Position numbers and translations under genes: made by a program. The notes beneath the pieces are model-generated. The model saw only the letters and a program-made list of their open reading frames with translations, searched no databases and had not been told where the DNA came from. A stretch of DNA of 64,000 nt from Silvanigrella paludirubra (GTDB taxonomy: Bacteria > Bdellovibrionota_B > Oligoflexia > Silvanigrellales > Silvanigrellaceae), in NCBI RefSeq assembly GCF_009208775.1, contig NZ_WFLM01000001.1, forward strand, positions 124,001-188,000, in the 5' to 3' direction. This document shows positions 8,703 to 17,298 of the stretch, piece after piece. Within the stretch, counting starts at the first letter, position 1, and every line of letters begins with the position of its first letter.

Positions 8703-10181
8703 TTAGCTTTTTTTGTATTTTGCTAAATCTGCAAGCATATGGATTTGTCCTAATATCGATTTTTTAAAATCGCTTAATAGAAGACTTTCATTTTCCGAAT
8801 GCGCATTTGTATAAGGATCTTCAACTCCTACTAAAATAGCAGGTATGCCGCCGAATTCGTCTGATAAAGGCTGAACAAAAGGAATGCTAGCGCCACAGCC
8901 AATGAATTGGGTAGTATGAGCGTATCCTTTTTCAAGTGAGCGAGCCGCAATTTGATATACATCTGCTTTTGGGTCTGCGATTGACCACCAATTACTTGCT
9001 GATTCGGACGTTACTTTAAGTCTAAATCCAGGGGGGCATATCATTTCAATGTGTTTCGTTAACTTATTTAAAATGTCTTGAGGTTTCATATCGGGGACTA
9101 TTCTAATGGATACACGTGCCCAAGCAGCATCTTGAATTATGTTACTTACAAGTTTTTTTGAACCACTTTGAATTGCGTTTATACTTAGTGAAGGATAACG
9201 CCATAAACGTTCTGCAAATTCCGATTCAGGAGCAATAAAAGGCAATCCATTTAATAATCCTGTAGCACCTCTAGCAATATTTTCCATTTTAAGATTTGAA
9301 AATTGCGTTCTTTCTTCATTTGTTAAAGGTCTTATATCATCTAAAATGCCTTTTACTTTTATATTTCCTTTTTCATCGCTCAAAGAGGATAAAATATGGG
9401 ATAAAGCAATTACAGGATCGGGTAAAATTCCTCCCCACAATCCAGAATGCACGGGGTGATCTAAGGCTTCAACTTCAATATCAACGGCAACAAGTCCTCT
9501 TAATGCTGTTGTAATACTTGGAATGCCAGAGTCGACATTGGCGCAATCTGTTACGATAATTCCATCTGCTTTTAATTTATTTTTATGAGAGCGAACAAAC
9601 TGGGCTAAATTATTACTGCCGATTTCTTCTTCGCCTTCAATAATAACTTTGACGTTAACAGGAAGTTCTCCCATTGTCTTTAAATATGCAGAAATGGCTG
9701 CGGTATGAGCAATAATTCCAGCTTTGTCATCTGCAGTGCCTCTGCCATAAAGTCTTCCGTTTTTTTCAGTAGGAATAAATGGATTCGAATTCCATTTTTC
9801 TTCACGTCCAGGTGGTTGAACATCATGGTGTGCATAAAGTAACAACGTAGGAGCATCGGGTTTATGAAGCCATTCTGCATAAACATATGGATGAACTCCT
9901 TTAGAAAGTTCTAAGACTTCGACATTTTCCAATCCCGCATTACGTAACGTTTCCGCCGTTGCTTCTGCGCTTAATTTGACTTCATTTTCATCGAATCCAT
10001 TTAAACTTACACTAGGGATTTTAACAAGTTTTTTTAAATTTTCGTATTCATTTTTTAAATTACTTTCACAATAATTTAATGCTTTTTGAGTTGCTGCTGA
10101 AGGAGCGGTTGTAAAAAGGGGATCCCCTTTTTCATTTTTGCAGCCACAAGTTGAAGAATGCGTATGGTTTATGTTGTTCAT
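8703..10181 (-). CDS. M20-family metallopeptidase (dipeptidase)
   Basis: The protein has 492 residues from the ATG at 10181; the longer frame begins with a TTG four codons earlier, and GCGAGA sits well placed before the ATG. The motif YAHHDVQPPG holds the first zinc ligand with its Asp partner. YGRGTADDKAG supplies the bridging Asp, and EGEEEIGS contains the catalytic Glu and a metal Glu. These are the hallmarks of M20 peptidases of the ArgE/DapE/CPG2 type, closest in length and motif spelling to M20 dipeptidases. A lid/dimerisation domain lies in the middle and a final metal His in the NAHSENE segment near the C-terminus. It is probably cytoplasmic. The His/Cys-rich N-terminus (NHTHSSTCGC) is unusual and might bind metal. 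Confidence 0.88.
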   Translation of the reverse strand: MNNINHTHSSTCGCKNEKGDPLFTTAPSAATQKALNYCESNLKNEYENLKKLVKIPSVSLNGFDENEVKLSAEATAETLRNAGLENVEVLELSKGVHPYVYAEWLHKPDAPTLLLYAHHDVQPPGREEKWNSNPFIPTEKNGRLYGRGTADDKAGIIAHTAAISAYLKTMGELPVNVKVIIEGEEEIGSNNLAQFVRSHKNKLKADGIIVTDCANVDSGIPSITTALRGLVAVDIEVEALDHPVHSGLWGGILPDPVIALSHILSSLSDEKGNIKVKGILDDIRPLTNEERTQFSNLKMENIARGATGLLNGLPFIAPESEFAERLWRYPSLSINAIQSGSKKLVSNIIQDAAWARVSIRIVPDMKPQDILNKLTKHIEMICPPGFRLKVTSESASNWWSIADPKADVYQIAARSLEKGYAHTTQFIGCGASIPFVQPLSDEFGGIPAILVGVEDPYTNAHSENESLLLSDFKKSILGQIHMLADLAKYKKS

Positions 10182-10250
10182 AATTTCTCGCAATTATAGA
10201 TTGATTTGAATAAATATTATGCTAAATATTCTCATAATATTTATAAAAAA

Positions 10251-10637
10251 CTATATATTTTTTTTCAATATTTGCCAAGCTTCATTTAGGTATTTCATAG
10301 CTTCGTTTGAGTTTTTAGCGTTTTTGTCTGGATGCCAATTTTGTGCAAGTTTTAAGTATTTATCTCTAATTTCTTTTGAGTTATTAATTTCCGATAAATT
10401 TAGAAAAGCAAGAGCCCAATCTATTGTTCCCATTTTATATTTATTTGCAGCAAGTAAACAAGAATCAAAATCATTTTCCGTTTCTAGGTGTTTTATTTCT
10501 AAAATATTTTGAAGTTCTTGAAGAGCTATTTTTCTTTTTTCAAGACGTTCTTGTTTTTCTAATTTTTTTAACCTCTTTTTTTCAGCATCTCTTCGCAATG
10601 CTTCAAATAGGTCTTCATCAATAAAATCGTTATCCAT
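10251..10637 (-). CDS. Small J-domain (DnaJ-like) protein
   Basis: The protein has 128 residues from ATG 10637; GGTGGA upstream supports this start over an in-frame GTG five codons earlier. The J domain is C-terminal: YKMGTIDWALAFLNLSEINNS forms the start and YLKLAQNWHPDKNAK carries the invariant HPD loop that stimulates Hsp70 ATPase. The N-terminal 55 residues are a charged, probably coiled-coil helix rich in Lys, Glu and Arg (RRDAEKKRLKKLEKQERLEK). There is no Gly/Phe region or zinc finger, so it would be a type III co-chaperone. It is divergent from the heme operon. Confidence 0.82.
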   Translation of the reverse strand: MDNDFIDEDLFEALRRDAEKKRLKKLEKQERLEKRKIALQELQNILEIKHLETENDFDSCLLAANKYKMGTIDWALAFLNLSEINNSKEIRDKYLKLAQNWHPDKNAKNSNEAMKYLNEAWQILKKNI

Positions 10638-10758
10638 GTTGGAATCGTCCACCTGCTGTTATATGTCTATTGGATCGAAATGCTTTTTAGCTGTTTGAAT
10701 GAAATTTAGGGAACCCCACTTTGCATTCAAGCTCAATTAAAAGGAATTAAATACTGAC

Positions 10759-11610
10759 ATGCCAAATCTTTCTTTTCAAGAGAACTTAATTCGCAATATT
10801 TTTATGCTTGAAGCCGTCTCACGTATTGCTATGAGTGCCTTATTTGGTTTTGCTGTCTTGTGCTTTGGATATACTTTAAGTTTAAAAGCGAGAGATAAAA
10901 AGCATTCAGAAAAATTTCATTTTATTGCTCGGGTTTTCTTTATTTTAGCATCTGTTTTTACGGTTATTTATGCAACTCTAGAGTTTATTTTACCTATTAA
11001 TACTTTCACAACCCAAGTTTATACAGCCATTTGTTTGGTGCTTGCCATTGCTGTCATCATCATTGATCGAGGAAAAGAAGGACTTCCCTCCTTCTCTTTT
11101 TTAGTTGGTGCGCTTATATTTTTAATGGTAACAATTACACCTTTTCTCGATCCAAAACCTTTATATCGAGCGACCTCTGTTGATTGGCTGGTTTATTTTC
11201 ATGTTGGTACGGCTGCATTAGGAGAGGCCATTTTTGTTGCTGCTTTTTGTGCCTCACTTTTGTATTTAAGAGAATATCGAAAATTAAAACAAAGAAAATT
11301 AATGAAAAACCCATCACCAACAAGCCTTTCAGGTTTGGAAAAATTGGTAGAACGCTCTTCTCTAATTGGTCTTTCCTTCATCACTTTTAGTCTTCTCTCA
11401 GGACTTGCCTTGATTTTTGTCGGTAAAATAGCTGTCCAAGTTGGATTTGTTAAAATTTTATGGGCATTTTTGGTTTGGGGATGGTATGTGATGACGATCT
11501 TTGGCAGAAGTCTTTGGGGCTGGCGTGGGAGAAAAGGTGCCAAGTTGGCAATTTTTGGCATGATCCTCCTGCTTTTGGGATTATTTGGTACAATTTGGCA
11601 GTACTTTTAA
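10759..11610 (+). CDS. HemX/CcsA-like cytochrome c assembly membrane protein
   Basis: The product is 283 residues with about eight hydrophobic segments (for example SALFGFAVLCFGYTL, FLVGALIFLMVTITPF, IFGMILLLLGLFGTIW). The segment WLVYFHVGTAALGEAIFVAA carries a conserved His and fits the cytochrome c assembly (CcsA/CcmC) family. In Bacillus and others a protein of this type, HemX, is encoded beside hemA and affects glutamyl-tRNA reductase level. Here it heads the operon containing hemA, so HemX is the likelier role, although a role in heme handling for cytochrome c cannot be excluded. The next gene starts 24 bases after its stop. Confidence 0.75.
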   Translation: MPNLSFQENLIRNIFMLEAVSRIAMSALFGFAVLCFGYTLSLKARDKKHSEKFHFIARVFFILASVFTVIYATLEFILPINTFTTQVYTAICLVLAIAVIIIDRGKEGLPSFSFLVGALIFLMVTITPFLDPKPLYRATSVDWLVYFHVGTAALGEAIFVAAFCASLLYLREYRKLKQRKLMKNPSPTSLSGLEKLVERSSLIGLSFITFSLLSGLALIFVGKIAVQVGFVKILWAFLVWGWYVMTIFGRSLWGWRGRKGAKLAIFGMILLLLGLFGTIWQYF

Positions 11611-11634
11611 AATTCGGGAAGAGTTACTTAAATT

Positions 11635-12684
11635 ATGAAAAAAAGAGTTCTCATACTCCATACGGGTGGTACATTTGCAATGGTTTTAGGAGGCAATAAT
11701 CATACAGCCTCTAAGCAACAATCACCTCATTTATTAGAAAACTTATTACAACGGGTACCTGAAATCGCTTCGCTTGCAGATATCGATCTCAATGTCGTTT
11801 GCAACATCGATTCCTCCGATGCAAACATTGATTTGTGGATCCAGCTTTCCAATGCAATTTTAGAAAACTGGTCTCAATTTGATGGTTTTGTCATTATCCA
11901 TGGAACGGACACCATGGCTTGGACGGCAACGGCTCTTTCTTACTTTTTAGAAGGATTGACAAAACCTGTCGTATTTACAGGATCTCAAAGACCACTCACA
12001 GCATTAAGAAGTGATGCGCGTGTAAATATGATCGATGCTGTGGAACTTGCTGCTTATGGTATACCTGAGGTTTTAATTTGTTTTGATAGTAAAGTTCATA
12101 GAGCAACCAGAGCTACAAAGTATTCTAATGAGCATTTATATGCTTATAAGAGTTATAATTCTCCTATCATTGGAAGCTTTGGTGTAAATATTAAGTTAAA
12201 TCATAAAGTACTAAAATCAATTTTACCCGAAGCCAAAAGGCATCCTCCTATTATTAATACTTTGGCAAATGGGAATATCACTTCACTATTATGTGTACCT
12301 GGTGCTCTTCCTTCACAAAGCTTTATTGATGCCTTATTAGCTTCTACTAGTGGTATTATTGTTCAAGGATTTGGGGCAGGTAATTTACCTATTGGAAATA
12401 AAAATTGGTTAGAATTATTTGAAAAGGCGTTAGACCGAGAAATTCCTGTTGTGATTGCTTCTCAATGTGAATCTGGTTCAGTTGCTTTAGATTTATATGA
12501 GAATGGAAGAGTATTTTCTGCTTTAGGTGCTATTTCATCATTAGATATGACGTTTGAAGCGACTAGCGTAAAACTTATGGTTATGTTAGGTAGAAAAATT
12601 CCTTTTCATAAAAGACATGAATTTTTTGCAACACCATTGGCGTTTGAATGTACTCCTGTTTTATTAAATGAAAAAAAAGATTAG
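11635..12684 (+). CDS. ansA: Type I (cytoplasmic) L-asparaginase
   Basis: The product is 349 residues and has no signal peptide, so it is of the cytoplasmic AnsA type. The first catalytic Thr lies in HTGGTFAM (Thr13). The second motif HGTDTMAWTATALS gives Thr91 and Asp92, and TGSQRPL follows. QGFGAGNLP and SQCESGSV match the C-terminal domain. The enzyme hydrolyses L-asparagine to aspartate and ammonia. It lies between the HemX-like gene and hemA, 10 bases before hemA, so it is co-transcribed with the heme genes. No known link between asparagine and heme explains this placement. Confidence 0.9.
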   Translation: MKKRVLILHTGGTFAMVLGGNNHTASKQQSPHLLENLLQRVPEIASLADIDLNVVCNIDSSDANIDLWIQLSNAILENWSQFDGFVIIHGTDTMAWTATALSYFLEGLTKPVVFTGSQRPLTALRSDARVNMIDAVELAAYGIPEVLICFDSKVHRATRATKYSNEHLYAYKSYNSPIIGSFGVNIKLNHKVLKSILPEAKRHPPIINTLANGNITSLLCVPGALPSQSFIDALLASTSGIIVQGFGAGNLPIGNKNWLELFEKALDREIPVVIASQCESGSVALDLYENGRVFSALGAISSLDMTFEATSVKLMVMLGRKIPFHKRHEFFATPLAFECTPVLLNEKKD

Positions 12685-12694
12685 GTGCTAAACT

Positions 12695-14074
12695 ATGACA
12701 ACAGCAAACCATTTCTTTACGTATTGCGGAGTACATTATAAAACGTGTCCTGTTGAGTTACGTGAAGAATGGGCTTCAATAGGCACTCCTGAAAAAATAA
12801 ATGAAATTTTAAAAAATTTATTTCCCAGTATTTTTATTGAATTTGTTGTAATTAGTACATGCAATCGCTTCGATATTTGTTTTTTTGGAAACGTAAATGA
12901 AAATCATGTTATACAGGTATTTTCTGAGTTAAATAAAGAAACTAAATTTAACATTAATAAATCAACAACAAATCATATTAATAACTATTTAAATATTTTT
13001 TATGATGCAAACGCAATAAGGCATTTATTTAAAGTAACAGCAAGTTTAGATTCTTTGGTTTTAGGTGAACCACAAATATTAGGGCAAGTTAAAAATGCCT
13101 ATCTTAAATCAACTGAATTTGGATACGTACAGAGTTTAGCAGGACCTATTTTTAATCGCTGTTTCCGAACAGTTAAAAAAATTAGAACCGAAACAGATAT
13201 CGGAAAAAACGGGATATCTATTGGACATGCTTCAATAGATATCATTTCTCGTGTCTTTGATAATTTTGAAGATAAAAAAATTGTGCTCTTTGGTGCAGGT
13301 GAAATGTCTAGAATCACCGCACAACATTTATTATTTTCAAAGGCAAAAAGTTTATTTATTGCCAATAGAACATTTGCTAAAGCAGAAAAATTAGCATTGG
13401 AACTAGGACAAGCTTGGCCACTTGAATTAGAAGATGCTGTTCAGCGTATTCATGAATTTGATATTTGTATTGCTGCTGCATCTGGAAATCAATATTTAAT
13501 TCAAAAAAATCATATGAAAGAATATTCAAAGAAACGTTATGGAAAACTTTCTGTAATGGTTGATATCAGTGTGCCAAGAAAAATTGACCCTGATATTTCT
13601 TCTTTGGACAATTTATTTTTATTTAATGTTGATGATCTTGATTTAGTAATGGAAAAAAACAGAGAAAGTAGAAAAAGTGCTGCTTTATTAGCTGAAAAAA
13701 TAATTGAGTCCGAAGTTCAAGACTATCTTATAACAACTAAACAAAAAGAAAATCTTGCAAACGTAGGTCGCCTTCATAGTTGGGTAAAAAATGTAGTAGA
13801 CTATGAAGTAACAAGATATATTCGTGATATTAATAACGGAAAAAAAATAGACTCTAATGTAATATCCGATGCTGTAGCAAAAAAACTTGTTTCTTATGCT
13901 GCTTATTTAGCAAAAAATAATATTAAAATTGAGACTGAAGAAAGTACCGTTGGGGATCTTCTTGAGTTTTTATTTCATCTTTCAGAGCAACCATTATTGC
14001 CTGAAAATATTCAAAAAGAAGATAATGTCTTTAAATTCCCCATTAAAAATAAAATGAACACAAGGAACAATTAA
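12695..14074 (+). CDS. hemA: Glutamyl-tRNA reductase
   Basis: The product is 459 residues. The catalytic domain contains STCNRFDI with nucleophile Cys56. The family signature ASLDSLVLGEPQILGQVK follows at about 116-133. The NADPH-binding domain has FGAGEMSRITAQHL and IANRT, and the C-terminal helical dimerisation region ends near residue 440. It reduces glutamyl-tRNA to glutamate-1-semialdehyde, the first committed step of C5-pathway tetrapyrrole synthesis. AGGTG lies 7 bases before the ATG. Part of the heme operon, followed by hemC 28 bases later. Confidence 0.96.
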   Translation: MTTANHFFTYCGVHYKTCPVELREEWASIGTPEKINEILKNLFPSIFIEFVVISTCNRFDICFFGNVNENHVIQVFSELNKETKFNINKSTTNHINNYLNIFYDANAIRHLFKVTASLDSLVLGEPQILGQVKNAYLKSTEFGYVQSLAGPIFNRCFRTVKKIRTETDIGKNGISIGHASIDIISRVFDNFEDKKIVLFGAGEMSRITAQHLLFSKAKSLFIANRTFAKAEKLALELGQAWPLELEDAVQRIHEFDICIAAASGNQYLIQKNHMKEYSKKRYGKLSVMVDISVPRKIDPDISSLDNLFLFNVDDLDLVMEKNRESRKSAALLAEKIIESEVQDYLITTKQKENLANVGRLHSWVKNVVDYEVTRYIRDINNGKKIDSNVISDAVAKKLVSYAAYLAKNNIKIETEESTVGDLLEFLFHLSEQPLLPENIQKEDNVFKFPIKNKMNTRNN

Positions 14075-14102
14075 GCTTGTTCTTTTTTAGAAAGTTTTTT
14101 TA

Positions 14103-15200
14103 ATGTCTCAAATTATTCATATTGCAACAAGAAAAAGTATGCTCGCTTTATGGCAAGCAGAAACAATTCAAAAATTACTAATATCTCAGGGTGTTCAGAC
14201 TAAGTTATTACCTATTGTAACAACTGGTGATAAAATGCAAAAATCTCAATTAGCAGAAATTCAATTGCAAACTGAGAATCAAGATTCTCATCATTTAACA
14301 ACAGGTAAAGGGTTATTTATAAAAGAAATTCAAGAAGCTCTGTTATCTAAAAAAGCACATGTTGCTGTTCATAGTATGAAAGATTTACCAGTCACCCAAA
14401 CTAAAGGTTTAAATATTGTTTCTTTATTACCTAGGGCAGGTGCGAGAGATATTCTTATTCTTTCTCCTGATGTCTTACAAGAAACAAAATTAAATTTATT
14501 GACTGATAGTGAAAGAAAAAATATTGATTTTGAAAAATTAAAATCCATTCTTTTGTCTAGTAAATTGTTTATGGAAAAACAAATTGGGACAACAAGTACA
14601 CGAAGACAAATGTTGTTAAAAAAAATATTTTCAAATCAATTAAATTTACAAATTTTACGTGGAAATGTAGATTCACGATTAAAAAGAGTAAAAAATAATG
14701 AGTTTTCTGCAATCATTTTAGCTGAAGCAGGTCTTGAAAGATTAGGCTTTTTAAATCATGAAAATATGTTTTTTCTACCAACTGAAAAATTTGTACCAGC
14801 AACTGCTCAAGGTGTCATAGCCGTAGAAGCTATTGAAAATGATTTAGAATTAATTTCATATCTTAATAAGCTAAATTGTAAAAAAACTTGTATAGCAGCA
14901 GGTCTTGAACGAATGGTTCTTGCGCTTTTAGGTGGAGATTGTCATTCTTCTATTGGTGTCTATTATGAAAATAAAAATCTACATATTATTTGTGGTCGTA
15001 ATTTAGTTCATAAAGAAGCAATTATAAAAATGGAAAGTTCCTCACTTAATGAGATTGAATCATTATTTTTAGAAAGTAAGGGAAATTTTTCGATATTTTT
15101 TACAAATTTATGTCATTCAATACATGCTAAAAATATTAATGAAATTTTAATTGAAAAAGGCTTTTTGGAGGTCAGTGAGTTAAATTTTTTTAATCTTTAG
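14103..15200 (+). CDS. hemC: Porphobilinogen deaminase (hydroxymethylbilane synthase)
   Basis: The product is 365 residues, somewhat longer than the usual 310. N-terminal ATRKSMLALWQAE and TTGKGLFIKEIQEALL match domain 1; HSMKDLPV and GTTSTRRQ are substrate- and cofactor-binding segments; RGNVDSRLKRV is highly conserved. Cys280 in GGDCHSSIG aligns with the cysteine that carries the dipyrromethane cofactor. It joins four porphobilinogens into hydroxymethylbilane. The extra length comes mainly from an insertion at about residues 122-158 before GTTSTRR and from the segment around 50-65. Part of the heme operon. Confidence 0.95.
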   Translation: MSQIIHIATRKSMLALWQAETIQKLLISQGVQTKLLPIVTTGDKMQKSQLAEIQLQTENQDSHHLTTGKGLFIKEIQEALLSKKAHVAVHSMKDLPVTQTKGLNIVSLLPRAGARDILILSPDVLQETKLNLLTDSERKNIDFEKLKSILLSSKLFMEKQIGTTSTRRQMLLKKIFSNQLNLQILRGNVDSRLKRVKNNEFSAIILAEAGLERLGFLNHENMFFLPTEKFVPATAQGVIAVEAIENDLELISYLNKLNCKKTCIAAGLERMVLALLGGDCHSSIGVYYENKNLHIICGRNLVHKEAIIKMESSSLNEIESLFLESKGNFSIFFTNLCHSIHAKNINEILIEKGFLEVSELNFFNL

Positions 15201-15213
15201 GAATTTATTTTAA

Positions 15214-15960
15214 ATGAGAAAATTGAATAACCAGACAGTTTATGTCGAATGTGGAATTGAGGGAGATCTACCCTATCATTCTTCTCATTTATTTTTTCCA
15301 GTCTTTAAAGTTTTGCACGTTCCATTTGTGTGGAAACCTCCTATTTCCAATAAATTTTCAATTTGCTTTACAAGTAAACACGCTGTATCTGCGTTTAAAT
15401 TGAATGTATTAAATGAAGTTCCAAAAAATCAATGGCAAAACTGTTATTATGTAGGTGCTGTTGGTAAAAATACGGCAAAAGCAATACGCAATGAACTTCC
15501 TGACTTTTTACTTAAAAATTCAAGTGAGATCCTTTATCCAAAAACAGAAAATGGTCTTTTACCTTTGTTAAAACAATATAATGAAATATTAAATGTAAAT
15601 CACTCATTATTTATTTTTACTTCAATTATTGGAATATCTAAAAAAATTGTATTTGAATATAAAGATCATTTGAATTATTCACCAGATATTATCTCTATTT
15701 ATACATTAGAAAATTTAGATGATAATTTAAGCAAAAATTTTTTAAACTCCATATTTTCAAAAGTACAAACTCAAAATACGAATTTTGTATTTAAAGCGAG
15801 ATCTGGTCAAATATTAAATAGTATTATAAAGTTACTAATGGCTTTTTTTAATGTAACGAGCCCAGTTAACTTACCATCATTTATTTTCTTTTCAGCTTGG
15901 GAAAAATCCGCACAAAAAGTTCTTTTAGAGTTAAATTTAATTGACAGGGATATTTCTTAA
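15214..15960 (+). CDS. hemD: Uroporphyrinogen-III synthase-like protein
   Basis: The product is 248 residues, the usual HemD length. Sequence similarity in this family is always weak. Here the visible hints are FSICFTSKHAVSAFKL (the usual beta-strand plus 'TS..av..f' motif), YYVGAVGKNTAKAI (the 'vG..ta..l' motif) and FIFFSAWEKSAQKVL near the C-terminus, where 'tS...v..l' is expected. The two-domain alpha/beta pattern fits. It would cyclise hydroxymethylbilane to uroporphyrinogen III. The position 13 bases after hemC strongly supports the call. Confidence 0.78.
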   Translation: MRKLNNQTVYVECGIEGDLPYHSSHLFFPVFKVLHVPFVWKPPISNKFSICFTSKHAVSAFKLNVLNEVPKNQWQNCYYVGAVGKNTAKAIRNELPDFLLKNSSEILYPKTENGLLPLLKQYNEILNVNHSLFIFTSIIGISKKIVFEYKDHLNYSPDIISIYTLENLDDNLSKNFLNSIFSKVQTQNTNFVFKARSGQILNSIIKLLMAFFNVTSPVNLPSFIFFSAWEKSAQKVLLELNLIDRDIS

Positions 15961-16070
15961 TGACAGTTTTAAAAAGGGATCCGCTATTATTTTAAGGAGA
16001 GTGGTACCTAAATTAAGTGTAAGGTAATCCTGATTTCTAATGATACAGGCTTACTTGAGGTAATCTAAAA

Positions 16071-16580
16071 ATGAAGCAATCAGAAAAGCTCTGGATACAA
16101 AACCTTGCAAGGGTTAGTTTAGGAAAATCTTTAAGTCAATCTATTCATACTCAAATGATTAGTTTTTCGATTCAAGTTTTTTTAGAAGAACTTTGTAACC
16201 TAATGATGAATTATTCACAGCATTTTAATGAAATCATTGGAGATGCCAAACCTGACGAAGCCATTCGGGTTTTACAAATAAGCCAACCTCGACCCGGCCT
16301 GATTATCCTTAAAGGTGGGGATAAAATGATTATTTCTTTAGTTGGAAAAATCATTCGTGTTCGTACTGTTCAAGTTCATGTAGATACAGAACGAAATTTT
16401 CAATCCTTCGATTTTGAACCAAAACAAAATGAGCAACTTGGTATATTTTGGCGTTGCGTTAATGATGGACAACTTGTAAACCCAGAGCTTGTGGCTCAAA
16501 ATTATTTGAGTTCATTTTTAGTCTGTGGGTGTAGAGCATTGCCCCAAACATTGCGCTTAGTGGTAGCAACGCATCCTTAA
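16071..16580 (+). CDS. Protein of unknown function between hemD and bolA
   Basis: The product is 169 residues. I do not recognise the family. There is no signal peptide or membrane segment. The N-terminal 60 residues are predicted helical (LSQSIHTQMISFSIQVFLEEL), and the middle (RPGLIILKGGDKMIISLVGKIIRVRTVQVHV) looks like a beta-sheet. Cysteines occur in RCVNDG and VCGCRAL near the C-terminus. It follows hemD by 110 bases and precedes bolA and grxD by 28 and 320 bases on the same strand. By context a role near iron-sulfur or heme metabolism is possible, but nothing in the sequence proves it. GAGG about 16 bases upstream is a poor ribosome-binding site. Confidence 0.6.
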   Translation: MKQSEKLWIQNLARVSLGKSLSQSIHTQMISFSIQVFLEELCNLMMNYSQHFNEIIGDAKPDEAIRVLQISQPRPGLIILKGGDKMIISLVGKIIRVRTVQVHVDTERNFQSFDFEPKQNEQLGIFWRCVNDGQLVNPELVAQNYLSSFLVCGCRALPQTLRLVVATHP

Positions 16581-16608
16581 TTTATCATGCTATATGTAGA
16601 GGTTATTC

Positions 16609-16863
16609 ATGTTAAATCATGATGTTAAAAATCGAATTGAAGAGGGCATTCCAGATTCTGAGTGTCTTGTAAATGAATTTTCGGGAGGAACAGATCATTA
16701 TTCTGTTGTCGTTATATCCGATTCATTTGATGGGCTTGCTTCCTTAAAAAGGCATAGAATGATAATGGATCTCTTTAAGGAAGAAATGGATACGGGTGAA
16801 GTTCATGCCCTTACCATTAAAGCCTTAACCCGGAAACAATGGAATGATCAAAAATTAAAATAA
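16609..16863 (+). CDS. BolA/IbaG-family protein
   Basis: The product is 84 residues, the normal BolA-like length. Features are VKNRIEEGIPDSECLVNEFS at the start, then DHYSVVVISDSFDGL, LKRHRMIMDLFKEEM and GEVHALTIKALTRKQW. The H-R-M-I helix and the VHAL.IKA strand are BolA hallmarks, and the conserved His of VHALT is a potential ligand for a shared [2Fe-2S] cluster. BolA proteins bind CGFS monothiol glutaredoxins, and exactly such a glutaredoxin is the next gene, so the pair probably works as a complex in iron-sulfur handling or iron sensing. Confidence 0.9.
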   Translation: MLNHDVKNRIEEGIPDSECLVNEFSGGTDHYSVVVISDSFDGLASLKRHRMIMDLFKEEMDTGEVHALTIKALTRKQWNDQKLK

Positions 16864-16900
16864 AATAAAAAATTTTATATTTATAAAGTAGGAGTTTGAA

Positions 16901-17218
16901 GTGAATTCACAATGGAAATCAAAAATTGAAGAAGATGTAAAAAATAATGAAATCATGGTTTATATGAGAGGCTCGCCACAAGCACCTCGTTGCGGTTTTT
17001 CTGCAAAGGTAATTCGTACTCTTAATGAACTTGGTAGACCCTTTAAATCCGATGATATGGATAGCGATCCTGAGTTATGGTCTACTTTAAAAGAAATGAA
17101 TAATTGGCCAACATCTCCTCAAATTTTTATTAAAGGAGAATTTATCGGTGGTTGTGATATTTTTGTAGAAATGTTTCAATCCGGTGAATTGCATGAAAAG
17201 CTTGGTTTGCAAAAATAA
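16901..17218 (+). CDS. grxD: Monothiol CGFS glutaredoxin (Grx4/GrxD type)
   Basis: The product is 105 residues with the active site RCGFSAKVI, diagnostic of monothiol CGFS glutaredoxins, plus SPQAPRC before it, WPTSPQIFIKGEFIGGCDI (cis-Pro and GG.D glutathione-binding elements) and a helical C-terminus. These proteins bind a bridging [2Fe-2S] cluster with glutathione and transfer it to apo-proteins, often with a BolA partner; that partner is encoded just upstream. The start is GTG with AGGAG 7 bases upstream. The gene ends 37 bases before the hairpin at 17256. Confidence 0.95.
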   Translation: MNSQWKSKIEEDVKNNEIMVYMRGSPQAPRCGFSAKVIRTLNELGRPFKSDDMDSDPELWSTLKEMNNWPTSPQIFIKGEFIGGCDIFVEMFQSGELHEKLGLQK

Positions 17219-17255
17219 TTATCTTTGTTTGTTATTTGTTTTGAATTTGTTTGTT

Positions 17256-17298
17256 TCCTGATAAACTCAAGAATCTGGTTTTATCAGGAGTTTTTTTT
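17256..17298 (+). terminator. Intrinsic terminator whose 3' arm contains the next gene's ribosome-binding site
   Basis: TCCTGATAAA (17256-17265) pairs with TTTATCAGGA (17280-17289), and eight T follow (17291-17298), directly before the ATG at 17299. This is a normal-looking terminator for the bolA-grxD unit. The AGGAG of 17286-17290, which is the Shine-Dalgarno site of the SDR gene, lies in the 3' arm. When the hairpin forms in a read-through transcript the site is masked; a transcript starting inside the hairpin would leave it free. Confidence 0.8.
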
